Shown in pieces: positions 5,184 through 10,717 of a stretch of 10,717 bases of DNA. Within the stretch, counting starts at the first letter, position 1; the number at the start of each line of letters is the position of its first letter. The position numbers were made by a program, and so were the translations under genes. The notes below the pieces were generated by a model that was given only the letters and a program-made list of their open reading frames with translations, had not been told where the DNA came from and ran no database searches. This DNA comes from Pseudomonadota bacterium (GTDB taxonomy: Bacteria; Pseudomonadota; Gammaproteobacteria; Xanthomonadales; Xanthomonadaceae). The stretch covers positions 1-10,717 of the forward strand of contig JAFAFY010000090.1 in the NCBI GenBank assembly GCA_023423235.1, read 5' to 3'.

Positions 5184-8100
5184 TTACCGCAGCGCCGCCA
5201 GCCGCGCGGCGAGCTTCTTTGCCGACACCCCGCTTTTCGCGCCCAGCTCCTGGGCGAACAGCGACACCCGCAACTCCTCGATGTCCCAGCGCAGCGCCTG
5301 CCACTCGGACGCCTGCGCATCGCCGGCCGCGGCATGTTCCAGCAGCGCGTCGGCGAAAGGCTTGATGTCGAGCATCCGTTGCTGGTCGCGCTGCGGGTCG
5401 CGCAGCGCGCGTTCGGCGCGCAGCGCCAGCGCCTTGAGATAGCGCGGATACGCCGCCAGCGCCTCGGCCGGCACGTCGCGCAGGAACCCCGGCGGCACCA
5501 GCGCCGCCAGTTGGCCCTGCATGTCGTCGAGATTGGCGCGCGCCCAGCCGATGAGCCTGGAGTCGAGCTTCGCGCGGACGTCAGCAACCAGCGCCAGGAT
5601 CGCCTCGGCGCGCTGCAGCCGCGCCATCGCCTCGCCGAACAGCGCCTTGCCCACGGCGTCGGCGTGGGCGGCGAAGGAATCGGCGTCGCGGATGGTCTCC
5701 AGTCCGTCCTGCAGCAGCGCGGTCAGCGCGCCATCGACCAGGTCCTCGCGCAGGCGGTCGCCGTCCTTGCCCGGACGCGGCGCCGCGGATTCGATCGCGG
5801 CGTAAAGCAGTGCGGTCTTCGCCTGCACCGGCAACTGACGGCGCGCCTGGCGGGCGCGCTCGGCCAGGGCGATGCGCAGCAGCCGGCGCACGCCCTGCGG
5901 GTGCAGCCTTCGCGCCTTGGCGGCGTCGGCATGCACGGCCAGCGAGGCGCTGTCGCCGTCGTCCTGCAACGCCGGCCAGGCAGGCAGGCCGCCGGCGCCC
6001 GGGATCGACACCGGCACCGGCGTCTCCGGGAACGTGGTCAGGGCGCGACGCTGCATGCCATCGGCGGCATGCGCAGCGAAGGCCTGCGCGGCGCGTGCGC
6101 CGAAACGAGCACGCAGGTCGTCGAGATCGCGCGATTCGGCCAGCACCGTGGCGCCCTTGCGGTCGCGGCCGACATCAACCAGCCGCAGGTTCGCGCGCAG
6201 GTGCGGCTCCAGCGCGGATTCGTCGAAGTCCGACGCCGCAATCTCAACACCGGCGAGTTTCTTCAGGAACCGCGCCAGGGTGCCGGTGAAGGCATCGCCA
6301 TCGCCGCCACGCCAGGTCTCGGCGAATGCACGGGCGAAATCCGGTGCCGGCACGAAGTTGCGCCGCAGCGCCTTGGGCAGGCCGCGGATCAGCGCCGCGG
6401 CCTTGTCCTCGACGAAGCCAGGCGCCAGCCACGACAGCCGTGCCGGATCGATCGCCCCCAGCAGGTGCAGCGGCACCGAGACCGTCATGCCGTCGTCGAC
6501 CGCGCCCGGCTCGAACCGGTAGCCGACCGCGAGCCGCGCCTCGCCCAGTGCGATGAACGCGGGGAACAGTTCCGCATCCACGCCGTCGGCGACCAGCAGA
6601 TCCTCGCGGCGCCATTCCAGCGCACGTTTCGCGGCATCGGGCGCCTTGCGGTACCAGGCATCGAGCGCCTGCGCCGAAAGCACGTCCGCCGGCAGCCGCT
6701 GCGCGTACCACTGCGCCATCCAGTCCTCGTCGACCACCAGCCCGGCGCGGCGCTGCTTGGCCTCTTCCTCGCGCGCCTGCGCCAGGGTGCGCAGGTTGCG
6801 CTCGACGAAACCGGCGCGGGTGTTGATCTCGCCGCTGACCAGGCCGTCGCGCAGGAAGATCGCGCGCGCCTCCTCGGGATACAGGCGGCCGTAGTCGACC
6901 GGCCGTTTCGGTGCCAGCACCAGGCCGAACAGGCTGATCTGCTCGCTGCCGATCACCCGGCCCTGCGCGCGCGACCAGCGCGGGTCGTGATGGCGGCGCG
7001 CCAGCAGGTGGTCGAGCTCGGCGATCACCCAGTCCGGCTCGATCGCCGCGTTGGTCAGCGCCCACACCCGCTCGGTATCGAGCAGGGTGGCCGACAGCAC
7101 CCACGGCGGCGGCTTCTTCGCCAGCGCCGAGCCCGGGAACAGCTGGAACCGGCGCCCACGCGGCCCCTCGAACTGGCCGCTGACGCGGCCGCCGCCGGTC
7201 GGTTCGCCGCGGTGGCCGACCTGGGTCGGCAGGCCCGCGAGCAACGCCCGGTGCAGGCTGGCATAGCGGCGCGCGCCTTCGCCTGCAGGCTGGGCAGCGG
7301 CTGCCGGCACCGGCTCTGACGCGTCGGACACGGACCGTTGCCTGCGCCCGGACCCGGCGCGCTTCGACACCGCGCGCGCCTGCCCGTCCTCGACATCCGG
7401 CGGCGCGCCGGGCGCAGCGTCGCGCCAGCCCAGTTCCTCGCACTGCAGCTTCAACTGGCGATGCAGCTCGCGCCACTCGCGCATGCGCAGGAAGCCGAGG
7501 AAGTGCTTCTCGCTCCATTTGCGCAGCTGCGACTGGGTCAGGTCCTCGTGCGCCTGCCGGTAGGCGTTCCACAGCGTGACGATGCCGACGAATTCGGATC
7601 TGGGATCGGCAAACTGCGCATGCGCGGCGTCGGCGGCCGCGCGCTGGTCGGCCGGGCGCTCGCGCGGGTCCTGGATGCCGAGGAACGCGGTGATCGCCAG
7701 CATCTCGTGCAGGCAGCCGTGTGCTTGCGCCGCGACCAGCATGCGGGCGAGTTTCGGGTCGATCGGCAGCCGCGCCATGCTGCGGCCGGTCGCGGTGAGC
7801 CGGCGCTGGGCATCGATCGCGCCCAGTTCGGTCAGCTGCTGCCAGCCATCGGCGATCGCGCGCGGGTCGGGCGGCTCGACGAAGGGGAAGTCCTCGATCA
7901 GAGCGGCGTTTCCCTGCCCGCCTGCGGGCTGCCCACGCCGGCCGCGGCCACGTCCCTCCAGTTCTCCGAGACCGAGAGTCAGCATGCGCAGGATCACCCC
8001 GGCCAGCGACGCGCGGCGGATCTCGGGATCGGTGTACTGCGGCCGCGACAGGAAATCGGCCTCGGAAAACACCCGGTAGCAGATGCCCGGTGCGATGCGA

Positions 8101-9374
8101 CCGCAACGGCCCTTGCGCTGGTCCGCGCTGGCCTGGCTGATGGGCTCGATATGCAGGCGGTCGAGCTTCTGCCGCGGGCTGTAGCGCTTGACCCGGGCCA
8201 ACCCGGGGTCGATCACGTAGTGGATGCGCGGCACCGTCAGCGAGGTCTCGGCGACGTTGGTCGCCAGCACGATGCGCCGCTGCGGCCCGGGATTGAACAC
8301 CCGGTCCTGGTCGCGCGCCGACAGCCGCGCATACAGCGGCAGCACCTCGGTATGCCGGTACTTGCGCCGCTCCAGCGCCTGGTGCGCATCGCGGATCTCG
8401 CGCTCGCCCGGCAGGAACACCAGGGTATCGCCCAGCGCGGCGCCGCCGCCCAGATAGATCTCGTCGCAGGCCGCGACGATGCCGTCGAGCACGGAAACGG
8501 GGTCAGGTTCACTTTTCCCACGCTGGGGCCGGGCAGCCCTGGCGTCCGCAGGCAAAAGTGAACCTGACCCCATTTCCTCCAGCGGGCGATAGCGCACCTC
8601 GACCGGGTAGCCGCGGCCTTCGACCTCCACCACTGGCGCGCCGCCGAAATGCGCGGAGAAGCGCGCAGTGTCGATCGTCGCCGAGGTCACGATCAGCTTC
8701 AGGTCCGGCCGCCGCGGCAGCAGCTGCCTGAGATAACCGAGCAGGAAATCGATGTTGAGGCTGCGCTCGTGCGCCTCGTCGATGATCAGGGTGTCGTAGG
8801 CCGACAGCCAGCGGTCGCTGGCGATCTCCGCCAGCAGGATGCCGTCGGTCATGAACTTGATCGCGGTGCTCTCGCCGACGTTGTCGTTGAAACGCACCTG
8901 GTAGCCGACCGCGCCGCCGATGGGGACCTGCAGCTCCTCGGCGACGCGCCGGGCCACGGTGCGCGCGGCGATCCTGCGCGGCTGGGTGCAGCCGATCATG
9001 CCGGCCGCGCCGCGGCCCGCCGCCAGGCACAGCTTGGGCAACTGCGTGGTCTTGCCCGAGCCGGTCTCGCCGGCCACCACCACGACCTGGTGATCTCGGA
9101 TCAGCTGGATGATCTCCTCGGCCTTGCCTGCGATCGGCAGCGATGCCGCCACCTCGGCGCGCGGCAGTCGCGCCGCCTGCGCCTCGCGCGCCTGCACCGA
9201 TGCGGCCAGTCGCGATTCGAAGGCCGCGCGCGCATCGGCATCCGAGGGTGCCCCGCGCCAGCGCGACCACAAGCCGAGCAGGCGGCCGCGGTCGCGGCTG
9301 CGCGCAGCGTCGATCGCGCCGCGTGCCTGGGCCAGCGCGGCATCGATCGATTGCCGGGACGGTGCCGCGCTCAT
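5184..9374 (-). CDS. hrpA: ATP-dependent RNA helicase HrpA (DEAH box)
   Basis: A DEAH-box RNA helicase of 1396 residues (E. coli HrpA is 1300). RecA lobe 1 has Walker A GETGSGKT (102-109), QPRRIAA (131-137), DEAH (199-202) and SAT (231-233). Lobe 2 has TNVAETSLTVP (372-382) and QRKGRCGR (419-426). HA2 and OB-fold regions follow (about 510-790, including FPGSALAKKPPPWV), then the long HrpA-specific C-terminal DUF3418 region to an ending with EELRVSLFAQELG. In E. coli HrpA acts on mRNA and has been linked to rescue of collided ribosomes. Compared from memory with the E. coli protein, most of the extra length sits in three linkers: residues 266-294 (encoded by an inverted repeat), 473-494 and 651-700. 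All leave the catalytic motifs intact. Start ATG 9374 has AAGGCAGG about 9 nt upstream. It is convergent with the acetyltransferase and divergent from dps. Confidence 0.95.
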   Translation of the reverse strand: MSAAPSRQSIDAALAQARGAIDAARSRDRGRLLGLWSRWRGAPSDADARAAFESRLAASVQAREAQAARLPRAEVAASLPIAGKAEEIIQLIRDHQVVVVAGETGSGKTTQLPKLCLAAGRGAAGMIGCTQPRRIAARTVARRVAEELQVPIGGAVGYQVRFNDNVGESTAIKFMTDGILLAEIASDRWLSAYDTLIIDEAHERSLNIDFLLGYLRQLLPRRPDLKLIVTSATIDTARFSAHFGGAPVVEVEGRGYPVEVRYRPLEEMGSGSLLPADARAARPQRGKSEPDPVSVLDGIVAACDEIYLGGGAALGDTLVFLPGEREIRDAHQALERRKYRHTEVLPLYARLSARDQDRVFNPGPQRRIVLATNVAETSLTVPRIHYVIDPGLARVKRYSPRQKLDRLHIEPISQASADQRKGRCGRIAPGICYRVFSEADFLSRPQYTDPEIRRASLAGVILRMLTLGLGELEGRGRGRRGQPAGGQGNAALIEDFPFVEPPDPRAIADGWQQLTELGAIDAQRRLTATGRSMARLPIDPKLARMLVAAQAHGCLHEMLAITAFLGIQDPRERPADQRAAADAAHAQFADPRSEFVGIVTLWNAYRQAHEDLTQSQLRKWSEKHFLGFLRMREWRELHRQLKLQCEELGWRDAAPGAPPDVEDGQARAVSKRAGSGRRQRSVSDASEPVPAAAAQPAGEGARRYASLHRALLAGLPTQVGHRGEPTGGGRVSGQFEGPRGRRFQLFPGSALAKKPPPWVLSATLLDTERVWALTNAAIEPDWVIAELDHLLARRHHDPRWSRAQGRVIGSEQISLFGLVLAPKRPVDYGRLYPEEARAIFLRDGLVSGEINTRAGFVERNLRTLAQAREEEAKQRRAGLVVDEDWMAQWYAQRLPADVLSAQALDAWYRKAPDAAKRALEWRREDLLVADGVDAELFPAFIALGEARLAVGYRFEPGAVDDGMTVSVPLHLLGAIDPARLSWLAPGFVEDKAAALIRGLPKALRRNFVPAPDFARAFAETWRGGDGDAFTGTLARFLKKLAGVEIAASDFDESALEPHLRANLRLVDVGRDRKGATVLAESRDLDDLRARFGARAAQAFAAHAADGMQRRALTTFPETPVPVSIPGAGGLPAWPALQDDGDSASLAVHADAAKARRLHPQGVRRLLRIALAERARQARRQLPVQAKTALLYAAIESAAPRPGKDGDRLREDLVDGALTALLQDGLETIRDADSFAAHADAVGKALFGEAMARLQRAEAILALVADVRAKLDSRLIGWARANLDDMQGQLAALVPPGFLRDVPAEALAAYPRYLKALALRAERALRDPQRDQQRMLDIKPFADALLEHAAAGDAQASEWQALRWDIEELRVSLFAQELGAKSGVSAKKLAARLAALR
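8493..8577. repeat. REP/MITE-like long inverted repeat inside hrpA
   Basis: The left arm 8493-8516 and right arm 8554-8577 are 24-nt inverted repeats. The core GGGGTCAGGTTCACTTTT (8499-8516) matches perfectly with AAAAGTGAACCTGACCCC (8554-8571), flanked by GGAAA/TTTCC with one mismatched position. The 37-nt loop (8517-8553) is GC-rich and can form smaller hairpins. In the hrpA mRNA sense the single mismatch becomes a U-G wobble, giving a continuous 24-bp RNA stem. It is translated in frame as hrpA residues 266-294 (key residues M268-GSGSLL and GKSEPDP). I remember similar GTCAGGTTCACTTTT arms as dispersed repeats in Xanthomonadaceae and near IS200-like/REP-associated Y1 transposases. No such transposase is in this window. 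Confidence 0.85.
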
Positions 9375-9497
9375 GCTTGCAAACCTGCCTTCAAGTCACA
9401 TATCCCATACGATCGCGGCCGTATCTTGGCCGCAGGTTTCCATCCCGACTCCATCCAGTTGTCCCGCCCTGCCCCGCATCCAACGGAGTTTCCGCAC
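9375..9497. promoter_or_regulatory. Divergent hrpA/dps promoter region with overlapping dyads
   Basis: This 123-bp spacer serves both genes and has the most A/T-rich stretch nearby (9377-9414). For dps, TTGCAA (9377-9382) with CATATC (9399-9404) at 16 bp, or TACGAT (9408-9413) alone, are candidate promoter boxes; the same stretch offers a GATATGT-type -10 for hrpA. Two overlapping dyads follow: ATACG-8 nt-CGTAT (9407-9424), overlapping TACGAT, and GCGGCC-7 nt-GGCCGC (9415-9433). Either could be an operator or an mRNA leader hairpin. I cannot assign a regulator such as OxyR or Fur by eye. Confidence 0.4.
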
Positions 9498-10079
9498 ATG
9501 GCAAAAGACAGATCCAGCAAGACCACCGGCGCCGCCAAATCCACCGTAAAGGAGCCGGCCAAGCCGGCTGCAGTGGCTTCGCCCGCCGCCGGATCGAGTG
9601 CGCCCGCCATCGATATCGGGATCAGCGACGCCGATCGCAAGCTGGTCGCCCAACACCTGTCGGCATTCCTGGCCGATGCCTACACGCTGTACCTCAAGAC
9701 CCACAACTTCCACTGGAACGTCACCGGCCCGATGTTCAACGCGCTGCACGTGATGTTCGAGACCCAGTACACCGAGCAGTGGAATGCGCTCGACGAGATC
9801 GCCGAACGCATCCGCGCACTGGGCTACAACGCGCCGGGATCGTACGCGGAGTTCATCGCGCTGTCCTCGATCAAGGAAGAACCCGGCCTGGAGAAGGCAC
9901 CGGACTGGCGCGAGATGGTGCGCCAGCTGGTGCTGGGCAACGAGGCCGTCTGCCGCACCGCGCGCAAGGCGCTGGACGTCGCCGACGATGCCGACGACGA
10001 CCCGACCGAGGACCTGTTGACCCAGCGCCTGCAGACCCACGAGAAGAACGCCTGGATGCTGCGCTCGCTGCTGCAGTGA
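9498..10079 (+). CDS. dps: Dps-family DNA-binding ferritin-like protein
   Basis: The product has 193 residues. Dps proteins form 12-subunit cages that oxidise Fe(II) with hydrogen peroxide, store iron, and in many species bind and compact DNA in stationary phase. The intersubunit ferroxidase ligands are recognisable: H72 (in HNFHWNVTG), H84 and E88 (LHVMFE), then D99 and E103 (ALDEIAER). E88 sits where E. coli has Asp, a common variant. Residues 1-37 form a flexible Lys/Ala/Pro/Ser-rich tail (with Lys at 3, 8, 14, 18 and 22) before the four-helix core, suited to non-specific DNA binding. A second region, ALDVADDADDDPTEDLL (158-174), is acidic. ATG 9498 has GGAG 9 nt upstream. The gene is divergent from hrpA and followed by hairpins, so it is probably monocistronic. 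The name dps follows the family; orthology to E. coli Dps is not implied. Confidence 0.93.
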   Translation: MAKDRSSKTTGAAKSTVKEPAKPAAVASPAAGSSAPAIDIGISDADRKLVAQHLSAFLADAYTLYLKTHNFHWNVTGPMFNALHVMFETQYTEQWNALDEIAERIRALGYNAPGSYAEFIALSSIKEEPGLEKAPDWREMVRQLVLGNEAVCRTARKALDVADDADDDPTEDLLTQRLQTHEKNAWMLRSLLQ

Positions 10080-10080
10080 C

Positions 10081-10106
10081 GTCGCCACGCGACGCGGCAT
10101 GGCGAC
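10081..10106 (+). repeat. Short inverted repeat just after dps
   Basis: GTCGCC (10081-10086) pairs with GGCGAC (10101-10106) across a 14-nt loop, starting 1 nt after the dps stop. It directly abuts the stronger hairpin at 10107-10133. Weak on its own, it may be part of the dps 3' end structure. Confidence 0.35.
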
Positions 10107-10133
10107 CGCGGGTTTCGCATTGCGGAACCCGCG
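10107..10133. terminator. Strong hairpin downstream of dps (no T tract)
   Basis: The stem CGCGGGTTTCGC (10107-10118) pairs with GCGGAACCCGCG (10122-10133): 12 bp including one T-G wobble, with loop ATT (10119-10121). It lies 27 nt after the dps stop. A run of T is missing, so it could be an mRNA-stabilising 3' hairpin or a terminator of the GC-rich type. Confidence 0.5.
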
Positions 10134-10168
10134 CGCCGCGCAAGGCGCTCACAGCCCCCGCACCTCTG

Positions 10169-10193
10169 ACGCCCCCCCGGACTAGGGGGGCGT
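10169..10193 (+). terminator. C/G-run hairpin, likely terminator between dps and recQ
   Basis: ACGCCCCCC (10169-10177) pairs perfectly with GGGGGGCGT (10185-10193), a 9-bp stem with the 7-nt loop CGGACTA. It is followed by TCCTCC, a pyrimidine stretch but not a T run. Being 90 nt after the dps stop and 132 nt before recQ, it is the best intrinsic terminator candidate here. The rest of 10080-10325 shows no gene. Confidence 0.5.
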
Positions 10194-10285
10194 TCCTCCA
10201 ACTGGAGGCTGACCGGCCGCTGATCCGGGAAGCACTGCCCCACCACCAGGCCGCACCACACATTCCTGCATACGCCGCCCGCATT

Positions 10286-10301
10286 CCCCGATAGGCCGGG
10301 G
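10286..10301. repeat. Small hairpin upstream of recQ
   Basis: CCCCG (10286-10290) pairs with CGGGG (10297-10301) across a 6-nt loop, 24 bp before the recQ start and 11 bp before the candidate -10. Such a short stem is frequent by chance at this GC content; an operator role is speculative. Confidence 0.25.
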
Positions 10302-10312
10302 CGGACCTCCGG

Positions 10313-10318
10313 TATCCT
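10313..10318 (+). promoter_or_regulatory. Candidate -10 box of recQ, leaderless geometry
   Basis: TATCCT matches TATAAT at 4 of 6 positions and sits exactly 7 nt (TGTCCCC) before ATG 10326. No Shine-Dalgarno precedes this ATG and no good -35 is present at 17 bp (GATAGG). If it is the true -10, transcription would begin at or within 1 nt of the ATG. Confidence 0.3.
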
Positions 10319-10325
10319 TGTCCCC

Positions 10326-10717
10326 ATGTCTTCCCTGCAGCACCCACGCGCGCTCGAAGTGCTGCAGCGCGTTTTCGGCCATGCCGCGTTCCGCGGCGAA
10401 CAGGCCGCCATCGTCGAGCATGTCGCCAGCGGCCATGATGCCCTGGTGCTGATGCCCACCGGCGGCGGCAAGTCGCTGTGCTACCAGGTGCCCGCGCTGC
10501 TGCGCGATGGCGTGGCGATCGTGGTTTCGCCACTGATCGCGCTGATGCAGGACCAGGTCGACGCACTGCTGCAACTGGGCGTACGCGCGGCCTACCTGAA
10601 TTCAACGCTCGATGGCGAGACCGCGCAGCGGGTCGAGCGCCAGCTGCTGGCCGGCGAACTGGACCTGCTGTACGTCGCGCCCGAGCGCCTGCTGACGCCG
10701 CGCTTCCTGTCGTTGCT
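10326..10717 (+). CDS. recQ: ATP-dependent DNA helicase RecQ (N-terminal part, truncated by window edge)
   Basis: The frame from ATG 10326 gives 130 residues and stays open to the window end. RecQ is a 3'-5' DNA helicase acting in the RecF recombination pathway and in replication-fork repair. Visible are the helicase Q-motif/motif 0 (FRGEQ, 22-26), Walker A MPTGGGKS (43-50), motif Ia VSPLIALMQDQV (68-79), LNSTL (91-95) and YVAPERL (115-121, motif Ib). This order and the exact PTGGGKSLCYQVPALL sequence are RecQ hallmarks. The DEAH box, lobe 2, RQC and HRDC domains lie outside the window, so full length and integrity cannot be judged. The start is the first ATG and gives a normal N-terminus (E. 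coli RecQ has FGYQQFRPGQ at the matching place), although no Shine-Dalgarno is present. Confidence 0.93.
   Translation, partial: MSSLQHPRALEVLQRVFGHAAFRGEQAAIVEHVASGHDALVLMPTGGGKSLCYQVPALLRDGVAIVVSPLIALMQDQVDALLQLGVRAAYLNSTLDGETAQRVERQLLAGELDLLYVAPERLLTPRFLSL

Noticed and set aside
5334..8561. Two long plus-strand open frames (661 and 407 codons) opposite hrpA
   Set aside because: They lie entirely antisense to conserved HrpA motifs and encode Arg/Gln/Ala-rich sequence with no recognisable domain; they are typical GC-rich shadow frames.
8649..9497. Upstream extension of the dps frame into hrpA (476-codon open frame)
   Set aside because: Dps family proteins begin close to the ferritin core, and ATG 9498 has a good ribosome site. 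The extension is antisense to hrpA and shows no Dps-like sequence.
1..10717. CRISPR arrays, tRNA or rRNA genes, integrase/att sites, transposases
   Set aside because: I saw no direct repeat series, no cloverleaf-like sequence with a conserved T-arm, and no recombinase or transposase motifs on either strand.

Overview
The window comes from a high-GC gammaproteobacterial chromosome, most likely family Xanthomonadaceae/Lysobacteraceae (a Lysobacter, Luteimonas or Xanthomonas relative). I infer this from the protein flavour (RelA, HrpA and a Dps with a long Lys/Ala tail), the very strong G/C third-position bias, and a GGGGTCAGGTTCACTTTT-type inverted repeat of a kind I remember from this group. 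The assignment is by recall, not by search.

Layout. Positions 1-993 (minus) hold the first 331 residues of a membrane-anchored TPR-like protein that runs off the window. Positions 1186-3402 (minus) hold relA, a monofunctional-type (p)ppGpp synthetase. A 54-bp divergent spacer then leads to two tandem, clearly paralogous small exported proteins on the plus strand (3457-4002 and 4076-4543). They are followed by a GNAT acetyltransferase (4604-5098) with noticeably different codon use. The convergent hrpA (5184-9374, minus) is a large DEAH-box RNA helicase. Divergent from it is a Dps-family ferritin-like protein (9498-10079, plus). After a hairpin-rich 246-bp spacer, the N-terminal 130 residues of RecQ (from 10326, plus) run off the right edge.

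Functionally this is mostly core chromosome with a stress and nucleic-acid flavour: stringent response (RelA), RNA helicase (HrpA), starvation and oxidative protection of DNA (Dps), and DNA repair helicase (RecQ). Gene orientations alternate, so I see no single operon apart from the possible cotranscription of the two paralogs and perhaps the acetyltransferase. No tRNA, rRNA, CRISPR array, transposase or prophage gene is visible.

The most unusual item is an 85-bp imperfect palindrome (8493-8577) lying inside the hrpA reading frame. It resembles a REP/MITE-type repeat that has been kept in frame and translated as a linker between the two RecA-like lobes of the helicase. Two further long linkers in the same helicase, the tandem exported paralogs, and possible leaderless starts of two genes are secondary points. 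I do not see a convincing new multi-gene system here.
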